From positions 81,592-145,591 of the forward strand of contig JAPLAU010000027.1 in the NCBI GenBank assembly GCA_026393115.1: a stretch of DNA of 64,000 nucleotides, given 5' to 3'. The notes under the pieces are model-generated. The model saw nothing but the letters and a program-made list of their open reading frames with translations. It was not told the DNA's origin and made no database searches. The first letter of the stretch is position 1. Each line of letters begins with the position of its first letter. Below, one piece after another: positions 1-9,194 of the stretch. A program made the position numbers and the translations under genes. This stretch comes from Actinomycetota bacterium. Lineage in GTDB: Bacteria > Actinomycetota > Actinomycetes > S36-B12 > CAIYMF01.

Positions 1-145
1 TGGCATTGCCTATGTTCAAGCAGGAGCTGGCATTGTTGCCGATTCGGTGGCGGCTTCAGAAGACGCCGAGTGTGCAGCGAAGGCGGCCGCCGTACTGCGT
101 GCAGTTGCCGTGGCTGCCACCATGACCCCCGTCGGCGATGGCTGA
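1..145 (+). CDS. trpE: Anthranilate synthase component I, C-terminal fragment
   Basis: This is the last 47 codons of a gene that enters from the left edge, reading in the frame that starts at base 2 and ending at TGA 143-145. The visible peptide contains AYVQAGAGIVADS, the conserved C-terminal block of chorismate-utilising enzymes such as TrpE, followed by an alanine-rich helix. TrpE converts chorismate to anthranilate with a glutamine amidotransferase partner. The next gene overlaps it by 8 bp and encodes the actinobacterial Trp-operon-associated membrane protein, which supports TrpE over isochorismate or aminodeoxychorismate synthases. Only the tail can be seen, so catalytic residues cannot be checked. 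Confidence 0.85.
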   Translation, partial: GIAYVQAGAGIVADSVAASEDAECAAKAAAVLRAVAVAATMTPVGDG

Positions 146-746
146 GATACAGCCGGCGCCTCGGCGGTCGGGGCCACAGCGGCGACGCACAGCGTTGATG
201 ATGCTCGCGTCTGGTGCGCTAGTTCTGATCCTGAGCAGTTCGATGACGTGGGCTGTGGCCACGACAGCCATCGCGGGGGCAAGCGTTCCCCTCGATGGAG
301 CCACCTGCCTTCCTGCGGCGCGGGCGGTGGCGCTGCTCTCGCTGGCCGCGATTGGCGGCTTACTTGCGGCTCGCGGAGCACTGCGACTCCTGATTGGGCT
401 GCTTGTCACCGCTGCTGGATTGGCCGTCCTCGTTGTCTGCGTGAGCGCCCTGCGCGATGGATTCGCCGAGGTGGCCGCGGCGGCCCTTCCGGCCTCCGTT
501 GACGGCTCGGCGGCAGTGGTCATCGACCGAAGTGTGAGTGGTCCACTCCTAGCCGTCATCGGACTTCTGGCAGTGGTGGGGGGCGGACTTCTCACCGTGC
601 TCACCTACCGCCAATGGCCAGCTCTAGGAAGCCGCTATGAGCGGCCCGTCGCGGGGGAATCGACCGTGGTCGACAACCCCAGTGACCCTCGGGGTTCAGC
701 TGACCTCTGGACCGCTCTCGACCGCGGGGAAGACCCGACGACCTGA
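138..746 (+). CDS. Trp-operon-associated integral membrane protein
   Basis: A 202-residue membrane protein of the family found beside trpE in actinobacteria (TIGR02234 type). I count about four hydrophobic segments: near residues 20-38, 60-80, 83-105 and 135-155. The C-terminus is acidic and ends in the family-typical DLWTALDRGEDPT. The ATG overlaps the trpE stop by 8 bp, so the two are probably translationally coupled. Its function is unknown; a role in tryptophan or precursor transport has only been suggested by position. The fold and neighbourhood are clear, the biochemical role is not. Confidence 0.88.
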   Translation: MAEIQPAPRRSGPQRRRTALMMLASGALVLILSSSMTWAVATTAIAGASVPLDGATCLPAARAVALLSLAAIGGLLAARGALRLLIGLLVTAAGLAVLVVCVSALRDGFAEVAAAALPASVDGSAAVVIDRSVSGPLLAVIGLLAVVGGGLLTVLTYRQWPALGSRYERPVAGESTVVDNPSDPRGSADLWTALDRGEDPTT

Positions 747-792
747 CGGTCGCCACGGTGGCGCCTGCCTACCACCAGTGGTGGAGGGGCGC

Positions 793-798
793 TATCCT
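793..798 (+). promoter_or_regulatory. Possible -10 element before the HGxxPAAW gene
   Basis: TATCCT lies about 54 bp before the start at 852 and directly after a small inverted repeat (ACCAC/GGTGG, about 770-785). No good -35 is visible, so this is a weak candidate. Confidence 0.3.
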
Positions 799-851
799 GT
801 GACTCGCAGCCGACCTAAGAACCGACCTGCCGACCGATGAGGAGTTCACCG

Positions 852-1070
852 ATGGCCGAACACGGGCAAACGCCCGCAGCCTGGACCGCCGTCATCATCA
901 TGATCTTTGCCTTCCTGGTCGGGGGGCTTGGGTTGATTCTCGGAATCTCTTGGATGTTCTGGTCGTCATTCGCGATCTTCATCATCGGCGTCATCGTCGG
1001 CAAGGTCATGCAGATGGCCGGTCTTGGTGCCGTTCCCGCGCGTGGGTCTTCCGCCGCGGCGAAATCCTGA
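852..1070 (+). CDS. HGxxPAAW family small membrane protein
   Basis: A 72-residue protein that begins MAEHG and carries the HG-x-x-PAAW motif at residues 4-11, then two hydrophobic segments (about 11-32 and 35-55). An in-frame ATG at 837 is less likely because AGGAG at 840-844 sits 7 nt before the ATG at 852. The family accompanies trp genes in many actinobacteria; its function is unknown. It may be an accessory of the preceding membrane protein. The family assignment is firm, the role is not. Confidence 0.87.
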   Translation: MAEHGQTPAAWTAVIIMIFAFLVGGLGLILGISWMFWSSFAIFIIGVIVGKVMQMAGLGAVPARGSSAAAKS

Positions 1071-1137
1071 CCGAGTCCGAACCCGCAACGAGCCAGTTCG
1101 GGGCTCGCGGAGCGGTTCGACATGGAATCCTTGAACT

Positions 1138-1845
1138 GTGAATTCCCTCGAAGCGTCAAAGGGCTTAGTTCTGGTCGCTGAGGACGAGCGATCAATCTCC
1201 GATCTCCTACGCCTGTACTTGTCGCGCGAAGGTTTCGGGGTACATGTTGAGGCCGACGGTCGAGCAGCGCTTGAGGCGGCTCGTTCGCTGCACCCGGTGG
1301 CCATCATCCTTGACGTGGGATTGCCGAGCATGGATGGCACGCAGGTCTGTCGCGCATTGCGGGCGGAGGGCAACTGGACTCCGGTCATTTTCTGCACCGC
1401 GCGAGATGACGAAATCGACCGTGTCCTGGGCCTTGAAATGGGTGCCGATGACTACGTCACCAAGCCCTTCTCGCCACGTGAACTTGTTGCGCGGGTGAAG
1501 TCGGTCGTACGCCGGGCAGCTGCGCCGACGGAAGAGGGTCGTTCCATCACGTTGGGCCGCGTCACCCTCGATCGTGATGCACGACGGGTCACGGTCGACA
1601 GTGAGGAAATCATCTTGACGGCCACCGAATTCGATTTGCTCGCCCACTTGATGGCCCGACCCGGTCGCATCCTCACTCGCGAGCAACTTCTCAGTGAAGT
1701 GTGGGGCTACGCGGCCATCGTCGGTACTCGCACCGTCGATGTGCACGTGGCCCAGGTTCGCGCGAAGCTGGGCGACGCCAGTCCTATTCGCACGGTGCGC
1801 GGAGTGGGATACGGCGCGGAGGAGCCGGCGGCATCCAGTGAGTGA
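1138..1845 (+). CDS. OmpR/PhoB-family response regulator
   Basis: A 235-residue two-domain response regulator. The receiver domain (about 8-125) has the acidic pair ED at 15-16, the phosphoacceptor Asp59 in ILDVGLP, a TA switch motif and Lys in DDYVTKPFSP. The C-terminal winged-helix domain (about 138-230) has the typical LTATEFDLL and GTRTVDVHVAQVRAKLG blocks. It starts at GTG and overlaps the sensor kinase gene by 8 bp, so the two form a cognate pair. Its place inside the trp cluster is unusual, but nothing visible shows tryptophan sensing or the target genes. Confidence 0.95.
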   Translation: MNSLEASKGLVLVAEDERSISDLLRLYLSREGFGVHVEADGRAALEAARSLHPVAIILDVGLPSMDGTQVCRALRAEGNWTPVIFCTARDDEIDRVLGLEMGADDYVTKPFSPRELVARVKSVVRRAAAPTEEGRSITLGRVTLDRDARRVTVDSEEIILTATEFDLLAHLMARPGRILTREQLLSEVWGYAAIVGTRTVDVHVAQVRAKLGDASPIRTVRGVGYGAEEPAASSE

Positions 1846-3250
1846 CGGAGCGCCGGTTCTACCGGCACTTCCCGTCGTTGAGGCGCCGACCGCGCACCGC
1901 AGCCGGATCAGCCTTGCAACTCGCACGGGTCTACTCACGGCTGGTGTTGCCGCACTCACCGTCGTCATCTCGGCCCTCGTGGCATATCCGATCGTGCGCC
2001 AGGCAGCGGTGACTCAAGCTCAGTCGACACTTGCCCAGCAGGCCGACATCATCGCCGGTCTTTTGGGCGGGCAAGGTGGCGTCGAACCGCACGAACTGAA
2101 GGAGCGAGTACGTTCCCTTCAGGATCAAGGCATCTCCGGCTACATCGTGAGTCGGGGAGCCGCCGTTGATCCACCTCTCACGGCTGATGAAGTGACCGTC
2201 ACCACGCAGGGCGGTTCGGTTTCGGTGACGCGCGATATCGGGCAGGGTCTGACCTTCATCGAGGGTCGATCGTTGCCGCGCAATCAGGGAATGCTTCTGG
2301 TTCAGCAAGTTCAGGTGGCCACGGCGTCGGTGGGGGTCCTCCTGAAGCGAATGCTCATCGCATTGGCATTAGGGCTCGTGCTATCGGCGTTGGTCGGCTG
2401 GCTTGCCTCGCGCCGGGTGACTCGAAGTCTGCGGCAGGCGGCGGTGGCGGCCGAGCGGCTCAGCAAAGGTGAGCGTGATGTGCGATTAGTGCCTCAGGGT
2501 CCTGCGGAAATTGCCGACATCGCGAATTCTCTCAATGTGCTGGCGGCGGCGTTGGCGACCAGCGAAAACCGGCAGCGGGCTTTCCTGATGTCGGTGTCAC
2601 ATGAGTTGCGCACGCCCTTGACGGCTGTCAAAGGTTACGGCGAGGCGTTGAGGGACGGGGTGGTGTCTCCCGAGGACATGGCCCGCACGGGAGCCATCGT
2701 TGTGGGCGAGTCTGACCGGCTCGAGCGGCTCGTCTCTGACCTGCTTGATCTAGGCCGAGTGGGTGCCGTCGATGTGCGACTCGATCGCAGTCCGGTCGAC
2801 ATGCAGCGGTTTGCCTACGATGCCGCACAAGTGTGGGAAGACCGCTGTGCGAGGGATGGCGTGTTGTTCCACCTCGAACCTCCGGGCGAGCCGTTAGAAA
2901 CGGTAACCGATCCACTCCGACTGCGTCAGATCGTTGACAATCTGGCCGAGAACGCGTTGCGTGTCACCCCGGCTGGTGCGCCGATTGTGTTGGCGGTGCG
3001 CCGTGAGGGTGACCTAGTTGTGGTGGAGGTCAGGGATGGCGGGCCGGGCCTGACTGCCGATGACTTGTCGGTTGCATTCGTTCCTGCCGAACTCCATTCG
3101 CGGTATCACGGGGTGCGCAAGGTGGGCACGGGCATCGGATTGGCCCTCGTGGGCAGCCTGGCCACGCGGCTGGGAGGCACTGCTGAGGCAGGGCACGCTG
3201 CTGAAGGTGGCGCGCGTTTCACAGTGCGTATTCCGTTCAGCGCGTCGTAG
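1838..3250 (+). CDS. Sensor histidine kinase (HAMP-HisKA-HATPase)
   Basis: A 470-residue membrane kinase. It starts at GTG 1838, overlapping the regulator by 8 bp; a longer reading frame from 1694 lies inside the regulator and was rejected. Transmembrane segments lie at about 30-52 and 171-190, bracketing an extracytoplasmic domain of about 115 residues. A HAMP linker follows, then the H-box SHELRTP with phosphoacceptor His255, an N-box (NLAENAL, about 368-374), DGGPGL and a GTGIGLAL G-box near 430. It should autophosphorylate and pass phosphate to Asp59 of the upstream regulator. The sensory domain matches nothing I recognise, so the ligand is unknown. Confidence 0.95.
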   Translation: MSDGAPVLPALPVVEAPTAHRSRISLATRTGLLTAGVAALTVVISALVAYPIVRQAAVTQAQSTLAQQADIIAGLLGGQGGVEPHELKERVRSLQDQGISGYIVSRGAAVDPPLTADEVTVTTQGGSVSVTRDIGQGLTFIEGRSLPRNQGMLLVQQVQVATASVGVLLKRMLIALALGLVLSALVGWLASRRVTRSLRQAAVAAERLSKGERDVRLVPQGPAEIADIANSLNVLAAALATSENRQRAFLMSVSHELRTPLTAVKGYGEALRDGVVSPEDMARTGAIVVGESDRLERLVSDLLDLGRVGAVDVRLDRSPVDMQRFAYDAAQVWEDRCARDGVLFHLEPPGEPLETVTDPLRLRQIVDNLAENALRVTPAGAPIVLAVRREGDLVVVEVRDGGPGLTADDLSVAFVPAELHSRYHGVRKVGTGIGLALVGSLATRLGGTAEAGHAAEGGARFTVRIPFSAS

Positions 3251-3253
3251 TCT
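3248..3253 (+). promoter_or_regulatory. -10 hexamer overlapping the kinase stop codon
   Basis: TAGTCT begins with the TAG stop of the kinase gene and ends 6 nt before GTG 3260. The geometry predicts a leaderless transcript for the DUF2752 gene. Confidence 0.5.
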
Positions 3254-3259
3254 GGTGTG

Positions 3260-3748
3260 GTGAACGACATCGCGAGCCGGCAGGCGCAGGACGTGACTGC
3301 ACCCGAAGCCCCCCTCGAGCGCTCTCGCTGGACGCGGATGCGTGCGCCGTTGCTGACCGCCGGAGTTGTGGCCGCCGGATGTGTCCTGTTGCTTGCCGCC
3401 GATCCGAACACCCCCGGGCACTACCCGACGTGCCCCACCAAACTGGTGAGTGGATTGGATTGTCCCTTCTGCGGTGGGCTGCGCTGTACTCGATCGCTTC
3501 TGACCGGTGATGTCGGTGGTGCGTTCGACCACAACGCGCTGGTGGTGATGCTGGCGCCGTTCGCAGTGATCGCATGGCTGGTCTGGGCGTGGAGTCGATG
3601 GACTGGCCGACCAATGCCAGGGTCGTCGCCGCGTCCCGAAGTGCAACGGGTGCTGTTCGTTGCGGCCCTCATCGCGCTGCTGGTCTGGACGGTGTACCGC
3701 AATATGCCCGCGGGTTCCTACTTCGCATCCGAGCTCTGGGCGGGCTGA
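3260..3748 (+). CDS. DUF2752 membrane protein with CPxCGxxR motif
   Basis: About 162 residues, three hydrophobic segments and the DUF2752 signature CPFCGGLR in the middle, preceded by another cysteine in HYPTCPTKL. The family is membrane-bound and uncharacterised. Two tandem GTG codons, 3257 and 3260, could start it; I prefer 3260 because TAGTCT ends exactly 6 nt upstream. DUF2752 genes often sit just before trpC in actinobacteria, as here. The conserved cysteines could bind metal or form a redox pair, but this is inference. Confidence 0.88.
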   Translation: MNDIASRQAQDVTAPEAPLERSRWTRMRAPLLTAGVVAAGCVLLLAADPNTPGHYPTCPTKLVSGLDCPFCGGLRCTRSLLTGDVGGAFDHNALVVMLAPFAVIAWLVWAWSRWTGRPMPGSSPRPEVQRVLFVAALIALLVWTVYRNMPAGSYFASELWAG

Positions 3749-3773
3749 CCTCGCGCGACTGGACGCTTCTCGT

Positions 3774-3779
3774 TACCCT
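3774..3779 (+). promoter_or_regulatory. Leaderless-type -10 element of trpC
   Basis: TACCCT with exactly 6 nt before GTG 3786. It predicts that trpCBA has its own leaderless transcript. Confidence 0.5.
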
Positions 3780-3785
3780 CGGTGT

Positions 3786-4598
3786 GTGACAGTCCTCGAC
3801 GACATCCTCGTGGGTGTGCGCGCTGATTTGGCCCAGCGTCAAGAGTGCGTGCCTCTCGACGATCTCAAGGAACGCGCAGCTGCTGCCGCGCCCGTACGTC
3901 CCCTCCTGCCCGCGCTCTTGGGCAACGACGTTGCCGTGATTGCTGAGGTCAAACGGCGCAGCCCCAGTAAGGGAGATCTCGCTGAGATCGCTGACCCCGC
4001 TGAGCTCGCTCGTGAATACGAGCGAGGCGGTGCGCATTGCATTAGCGTGCTCACCGAGCAGCGACGATTCGGTGGTTCCCTTGCCGATCTCAAAGCAGTG
4101 CGTGCCGCCGTCGATATTCCGGTGCTGCGCAAAGACTTCATCGTCACCAGTTACCAATTGTGGGAAGCACGGGCCTACGGCGCCGACGTGGCACTTCTGA
4201 TAGTCGCTGCACTTGAGCAGGACGCGCTGGTCTCTCTGATTGAACGGGCAGAAAGTCTAGGTCTCACACCACTCGTTGAGGTTCACGACGAAGACGAGGT
4301 CAATCGGGCCGTTGTCGCGGGCGCGCGCGTCATTGGCGTGAATGCCCGTAATCTGCGCACGCTTGACGTTGATCGCGAAACATTCGCGAGGCTGTCGCCG
4401 TTGATTCCGTCAGGAATTGCGCGCATCGCAGAAAGTGGGGTTCGCGGACCTCACGATCTGATTGCCTACGCAAACGCGGGGGCGGATGCGGTGTTGGTGG
4501 GCGAGAGCCTGGTGACCGGAAGCAATCCACGCGCAGCAGTTCATGAATTGGTCACGGCTGGATCTCACCCTGCCGTCAAACATCAAAGGGGTGCCTGA
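3786..4598 (+). CDS. trpC: Indole-3-glycerol phosphate synthase
   Basis: A 270-residue TIM-barrel enzyme that converts carboxyphenylaminodeoxyribulose phosphate to indole-3-glycerol phosphate. The strand-1 motif [11 protein letters not shown] (catalytic Lys56), [22 protein letters not shown] and IAESGV all match the family. The start is GTG 3786, giving normal family length; the upstream in-frame extension lies in DUF2752 coding sequence. trpB follows with a TGATG overlap, so trpC-trpB-trpA is one translational unit. It probably also has its own leaderless promoter, independent of trpE. It is a monofunctional enzyme with no PRAI fusion. Confidence 0.97.
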   Translation: MTVLDDILVGVRADLAQRQECVPLDDLKERAAAAAPVRPLLPALLGNDVAVIAEVKRRSPSKGDLAEIADPAELAREYERGGAHCISVLTEQRRFGGSLADLKAVRAAVDIPVLRKDFIVTSYQLWEARAYGADVALLIVAALEQDALVSLIERAESLGLTPLVEVHDEDEVNRAVVAGARVIGVNARNLRTLDVDRETFARLSPLIPSGIARIAESGVRGPHDLIAYANAGADAVLVGESLVTGSNPRAAVHELVTAGSHPAVKHQRGA

Positions 4599-5827
4599 TG
4601 GCGCTTGCGTCATCAGATTCGCAGGAGCGTGCTGGGCACTTCGGTGACTACGGTGGCCGCTTTGTTCCGGAAGCTCTTACCGCTGCGCTTGACGAACTCG
4701 ATACCACCTTCCGTTCTGCGCTGGTCGATCCGGCATTCCGTGCCGAACTCGACTGGCTTCAAACGACCTACAACGGTCGACCGAGCCCACTGAGCGAGGC
4801 GCGCAGGTTCTCGGCCGAGTACTGCGGCGGCGCACGCGTTCTGCTCAAACGTGAAGATCTCAACCACACGGGGTCGCACAAGATCAACAACGTGCTCGGG
4901 CAGGCGCTCCTCGCGGTGCGCATGGGTAAGAAGCGGGTGATCGCCGAAACAGGTGCCGGCCAGCATGGTGTGGCGACGGCGACGGCGGCCGCATTGATGG
5001 GGCTTGAGTGCACCGTGTACATGGGCGAAGAAGACACCCAACGACAGGCGCTCAACGTCGCCCGGATGAAGTTGCTCGGTGCAGAAGTGATTCCCGTCAC
5101 CATCGGAAGCCGCACTCTCAAGGACGCCATCAACGAGGCTATGCGTGATTGGGTCACCAGCGTTGATCGCACTCACTACATCTTGGGCACCGTCACCGGT
5201 CCTGCTCCATTTCCAGAAATGGTCAAGGAGTTCCATCGCGTGATCGGGAGTGAGGCACGAGTACAGGTGCTCGAGCGTGTGGGTCGCCTGCCCGATGCCG
5301 TCGCTGCATGCGTGGGTGGCGGATCTAACGCCATGGGAATCTTCAGTGCCTTCATCGACGACCCGCAGGTGCAGTTGCGCGGCTACGAGGCAGGGGGCGA
5401 CGGCGTTGAGACGGGTCGGCACGCAGCACGATTCAGCGGTGGTTCGCCGGGAGTACTCCACGGTGCACGCACTTACGTGATGCAGGACGAGTGGGGTCAG
5501 ACGATGCCGTCGCATTCGATTTCGGCTGGTCTTGATTACCCGGGAGTGGGACCCGAACACGCGTGGCTGCACGATACTGGGCGCGCGATTTACGAACCCG
5601 TCAACGATGACGAGGCAATGAGAGCTTTCGCTGCGTTGTGTCGAACCGAGGGAATCATCCCCGCCATCGAGTCAGCACATGGCCTTGCAGGAGCGATGAG
5701 GCTCGGACGCGAACTCGGTCCTCACGCAGTCATTGTCGTCAATCTCTCAGGTCGCGGCGATAAGGATGTTGAGACGGCGGCCCGCTGGTTCGGTCTCGAC
5801 GGGTCCTCACCCGAGGTTGCTGGCTGA
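4598..5827 (+). CDS. trpB: Tryptophan synthase beta subunit
   Basis: A 409-residue PLP enzyme that joins indole, delivered through the tunnel from TrpA, to serine. The PLP lysine is Lys95 in [10 protein letters not shown], and the phosphate-binding glycine loop [10 protein letters not shown] is present. The N-terminal [10 protein letters not shown] block shows it is the TrpA-partnered TrpB1 type rather than the stand-alone TrpB2. Both ends overlap their neighbours by one base (TGATG), consistent with coordinated synthesis of an alpha2beta2 complex. Confidence 0.98.
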   Translation: MALASSDSQERAGHFGDYGGRFVPEALTAALDELDTTFRSALVDPAFRAELDWLQTTYNGRPSPLSEARRFSAEYCGGARVLLKREDLNHTGSHKINNVLGQALLAVRMGKKRVIAETGAGQHGVATATAAALMGLECTVYMGEEDTQRQALNVARMKLLGAEVIPVTIGSRTLKDAINEAMRDWVTSVDRTHYILGTVTGPAPFPEMVKEFHRVIGSEARVQVLERVGRLPDAVAACVGGGSNAMGIFSAFIDDPQVQLRGYEAGGDGVETGRHAARFSGGSPGVLHGARTYVMQDEWGQTMPSHSISAGLDYPGVGPEHAWLHDTGRAIYEPVNDDEAMRAFAALCRTEGIIPAIESAHGLAGAMRLGRELGPHAVIVVNLSGRGDKDVETAARWFGLDGSSPEVAG

Positions 5828-6624
5828 TGGCTGCGCTGCAGGAGAAGTTCGATGCTGCGCGAGCGGAGAATCGCGCGGTCCTGATCGGATACCTACCAGC
5901 TGGCTTTCCCGATTACGACGGCTGCATTGAGGCCATGGCGATCATGGTCGAATCCGGTGTTGACGTTGTCGAAGTCGGTCTTCCCTACTCCGATCCGCTG
6001 ATGGATGGCGCCACCATTCAGCAAGCCGTCGACATTGCGCTCAGTGGTGGTACAGCGACTCCCACTGTGCTGTCGACGGTGGCTGCCATCGCGGCCACCG
6101 GTGCGCCCACCTTGGTGATGTCGTACTGGAACCCGATCGAGAAGTACGGAGTTGAGGCCTTCGCACGCGATCTGGCTGGCTCCGGTGGGGTCGGTGTCAT
6201 TACCCCTGACCTCACGCCTGAGGAGTCAGGACCGTGGATGCGCGCAACCGACTCCGCGGGCATTGACCGGGTCTACCTGGTGGCGCCGAGTTCGAGTGAC
6301 GAACGCATTGCGGTTGTTGCAGGGGCCACCACCGGATTTGTCTACGCAGCGTCCACGATGGGTGTCACCGGAACACGCACCACTGTGGGCTCTGCGGCGG
6401 GAGATTTGGTGGCGCGCACGCGTGCGCTCACCGATCGACCGATCGCGGTGGGTCTGGGTGTCTCAACGGGCGACCAAGCCGCCGAAGTGGCCGCTTATGC
6501 CGACGGGGTGATCGTGGGCTCGGCGTTTGTGCGGGCTTTGCTCGACGCTCCCTCGCGTGGGGCCGGACTCGACGCGGTGGCGGCGTTGACGGTCAGTCTG
6601 GCCGCTGGCGTGAGACGCCGCTGA
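5827..6624 (+). CDS. trpA: Tryptophan synthase alpha subunit
   Basis: A 265-residue TIM-barrel subunit that cleaves indole-3-glycerol phosphate to indole and glyceraldehyde 3-phosphate. The catalytic pair is in register with the E. coli enzyme: Glu49 in VEVGLPYSDP and Asp60 in LMDG. A phosphate-binding GLGVSTGDQA segment lies near the C-terminus. It is the last gene of the trp unit. About 116 bp without a gene follow before the next operon, in which I see no clear terminator hairpin. Confidence 0.98.
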   Translation: MAALQEKFDAARAENRAVLIGYLPAGFPDYDGCIEAMAIMVESGVDVVEVGLPYSDPLMDGATIQQAVDIALSGGTATPTVLSTVAAIAATGAPTLVMSYWNPIEKYGVEAFARDLAGSGGVGVITPDLTPEESGPWMRATDSAGIDRVYLVAPSSSDERIAVVAGATTGFVYAASTMGVTGTRTTVGSAAGDLVARTRALTDRPIAVGLGVSTGDQAAEVAAYADGVIVGSAFVRALLDAPSRGAGLDAVAALTVSLAAGVRRR

Positions 6625-6740
6625 TGTGGGGAACGCACGGGGCTAGGTCAACGTTCGACAGTTCACAGGGGTGATTCCTCGCACGTGTGCCTCGTCGTGA
6701 GAGAGTCAACCCTGCATCCCACGCTTGATTTGGAGGATCG

Positions 6741-7301
6741 ATGGCCAACGAGATGACGGCAGTGAAGCCGTCGACTCGGCGTATCTGGGGTCACCCTGTC
6801 ATTGGGTTGATCTTCCGCATCGTGCTCGCAGGCATTCTCGGGTTCGCCGGCATCAGCAAACTCCTCGAGCCGAGCGGCGCCCGGTCGGCGATCATCGCCT
6901 ACCGCATTCCTGGCATGACAGGTGATATCGCGGGAGTGTTGGGCTGGCTGTTGCCCGCAGGCGAGGTACTGCTGGCCGTATTGCTACTGGTCGGACTGCT
7001 GACTCGCTGGGCCGCGATCATCACCGCCATCTTGATGTGTGCGTTCATCATCGGCATCGGCAGCGTGTGGGCTCGGGGCTATTCGATCGACTGCGGTTGT
7101 TTTGGCGGCGGAGGCGATGTCAGCGAGTCGGGTAAAACCTGGCGGTACAGCTCGGAGATCCTGCGGGATCTGCTTTTTGCAGGGATGGCCGTGTGGCTCG
7201 CTGTGTGGCCGAAGACCCTGTTTTCCCTAGACCGCACCCAGTCGCAACCGCGCGAGCGTGACGACAGTGATGAACTCGAATTCCAGGAGGCAGCGCGATG
7301 A
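6741..7301 (+). CDS. MauE/DoxX-like redox membrane protein
   Basis: A 186-residue membrane protein with about four transmembrane helices (near 22-42, 65-85, 90-112 and 143-160). It carries a DCGCFGG motif near 115-121, the cysteine pair typical of MauE/DoxX-related proteins that resemble the redox half of VKOR/DsbD systems. The start has a good RBS (GGAGG, 6 nt before ATG). It overlaps the DsbA-like gene by 4 bp, so the pair probably recycles electrons for extracytoplasmic disulfide chemistry. Substrate and direction of electron flow cannot be told from the sequence. Confidence 0.85.
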   Translation: MANEMTAVKPSTRRIWGHPVIGLIFRIVLAGILGFAGISKLLEPSGARSAIIAYRIPGMTGDIAGVLGWLLPAGEVLLAVLLLVGLLTRWAAIITAILMCAFIIGIGSVWARGYSIDCGCFGGGGDVSESGKTWRYSSEILRDLLFAGMAVWLAVWPKTLFSLDRTQSQPRERDDSDELEFQEAAR

Positions 7302-8155
7302 GCACCAGCGGGTCGGACAAAGGTTCGAAGCCCACGTCTGCGAGAGATCGCCGAGACAAGGCTGCTGCGGCACGCGCTGCGCAGGAGGCATCCGAGAAGC
7401 GACGTGATCGCACGATCAAGATCATCGGCGGTGTCGCCGTCCTGGTTATTGTGGGCGCCATTGTTGGTGGTGCCGTCTGGCAATCGCGCAGTAGTACGAC
7501 ATCCAATGGAACGTCGATCGCACTGCCCACGCCGAATCCTGATGCCGCCCTGCCCAAGGGAGTGGTGAACTCGGGCGACAACGCGTACGCGGTGCCGTAT
7601 GGCACCGCTCCTACGACCGCGCCTGTGCTGCAGTTGTGGGAAGACTTCCAGTGCCCCGCGTGCGCCAGTGTTGAGAAGGCCAACGGTCAGGGAATTGAGG
7701 AACTCGCCACCGGTGGGAAGGCCCAGTTGTTCTGGCGCCCCACGGCATTCCTCGACGCCAAGCTTGCGGCCGATAACACCAAGGCGGGAGCCCCGAGTTC
7801 GTCAATTCGTGCCATTGCGGCATGGGGATGCGCGATTGACGCGGGCAAGACCGCTGAGTTCCACAACGTGGTGTTCGCCAATCAACCGACCCCCGAGGGT
7901 GCCGGCTACACGGAGGCAGCCCTCCTCGACTTTGGCAAGCAGTCCGGAATCAGCGGCGACGCGTACACCACCTTCGAAAAGTGCGTGAAGGATGGTACGT
8001 ATCTGGGTTGGGCGGTCAACTCGTTGCAATTGTTCAACGACAAGGCCATCCCGGGTACGCCGGCCGGATTCTTGAACGGTACTGAGGTTCCCAACGAGGT
8101 GCTTGCCGACAAGGCCAAGCTCGACGCGGCCGTCGCGGCTGCAGCGAAGAAGTGA
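7298..8155 (+). CDS. Membrane-anchored DsbA-family thiol oxidoreductase
   Basis: 285 residues: a charged cytoplasmic tail (about 1-44), one transmembrane helix (about 45-68), then an exported thioredoxin-fold domain with the DsbA insertion. The active site is EDFQCPACAS, a CPAC motif, and the cis-Pro loop lies in GTPAGFLNG near the C-terminus. It likely makes or reshuffles disulfides in envelope proteins, working with the upstream MauE-like protein. It overlaps that gene by ATGA and lgt by GTGA, so all three are coupled. Confidence 0.92.
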   Translation: MSTSGSDKGSKPTSARDRRDKAAAARAAQEASEKRRDRTIKIIGGVAVLVIVGAIVGGAVWQSRSSTTSNGTSIALPTPNPDAALPKGVVNSGDNAYAVPYGTAPTTAPVLQLWEDFQCPACASVEKANGQGIEELATGGKAQLFWRPTAFLDAKLAADNTKAGAPSSSIRAIAAWGCAIDAGKTAEFHNVVFANQPTPEGAGYTEAALLDFGKQSGISGDAYTTFEKCVKDGTYLGWAVNSLQLFNDKAIPGTPAGFLNGTEVPNEVLADKAKLDAAVAAAAKK

Positions 8156-9120
8156 GCCTGCTGGCATCTGCCACCGCAGGTGCCAACAACGCACTTCCGG
8201 CCTACCTGCCCAGCCCGTCTCAGGGTGTGTGGAACTTAGGGCCGCTTCCGCTGCGCGCCTATGCGCTGTTGATTCTGCTCGGAATCGTCGTGGCGATCGT
8301 GATCGGTTCGCGACGGTGGATTGAGCGCGGGGGAGTGTCAGGTGATGTCGCTGACATTGCCGTGTGGGCAGTGCCGTTCGGAATTGTCGGAGCGCGCCTG
8401 TACCACGTGCTCACCGACTGGCCGGCCTATTTCGGAGCCAATGGCAAGGGTTTCATCGCGTCGTTGGAGATTTGGAACGGTGGCCTCGGCATCTGGGGTG
8501 CCGTCTCCGTCGGTGCGCTCGGCGCCTGGATTGGCGCGCGGCGCAAGGGCATCTTGCTCCCTCCCTTAGCGGATGCGATTGCTCCGGGAATCGTGGTTGC
8601 TCAGGCCATCGGTCGTTGGGGAAACTACTTCAATCAGGAACTCTTTGGCGCTCCCACCACGCTCCCCTGGGGGCTGCAGATCGACCCCGAGCATCGTCCT
8701 ACCGGGTACGAGCAGTTCAGCACCTTCCACCCGACTTTCCTCTATGAATCGATCTGGTGCTTGCTCATCGCCGGCGTGCTGGTGTGGGCGGACAAGCGAT
8801 TGCGAATGGGTCACGGTCGGGTCTTTGCCCTCTACATCCTGTTGTACTGCGTGGGTCGCACCGTGTGGGAGTCGCTGCGCATTGACGACGCAGCACATCT
8901 GTTCGGACTGCGCTTCAACGTGTTCACCTCCATCGCCGTCGGCATCGGGGCGCTGATCTACCTGATCGTGTCCGCACGCATGCGCCCCGGGCGAGAGACC
9001 GTCGTTTACCGGCAGCCTGCCAGCGAGGACGAGTCGTTGGCCGTTGAGAGCGAGATCTCTGAGGATGGCGCCCCCTCGGAGGAGGATGTAGCGGTCGAGT
9101 TCCTCGCCGAAGAACCCTGA
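8152..9120 (+). CDS. lgt: Prolipoprotein diacylglyceryl transferase
   Basis: 322 residues with about seven transmembrane segments. Lgt moves diacylglycerol from phosphatidylglycerol to the lipobox cysteine of prelipoproteins. The signature GRWGNYFNQELFG, the HPTFLYES block and an N-terminal LRAYALLILLG segment are all recognisable. An acidic tail of about 40 residues follows the last helix and is longer than in E. coli Lgt, as in other actinobacteria. GTG start, overlapping the DsbA-like gene by 4 bp. Confidence 0.97.
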   Translation: MSLLASATAGANNALPAYLPSPSQGVWNLGPLPLRAYALLILLGIVVAIVIGSRRWIERGGVSGDVADIAVWAVPFGIVGARLYHVLTDWPAYFGANGKGFIASLEIWNGGLGIWGAVSVGALGAWIGARRKGILLPPLADAIAPGIVVAQAIGRWGNYFNQELFGAPTTLPWGLQIDPEHRPTGYEQFSTFHPTFLYESIWCLLIAGVLVWADKRLRMGHGRVFALYILLYCVGRTVWESLRIDDAAHLFGLRFNVFTSIAVGIGALIYLIVSARMRPGRETVVYRQPASEDESLAVESEISEDGAPSEEDVAVEFLAEEP

Positions 9121-9194
9121 TACGCTCCTCACAGCAGTAAGGGCCAGCGTCGTCCCCCTGCTCGTACGGTGCAACCGCGCCGATACGGACAGTT

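Noticed and set aside
1694..1837. N-terminal extension of the histidine kinase
   Set aside because: It is read from within the response regulator; GTG 1838 overlaps the stop as expected for a coupled pair.
4613..5572. 319-codon minus-strand ORF opposite trpB
   Set aside because: trpB is unambiguous on the plus strand; the antisense product has no recognisable motif.
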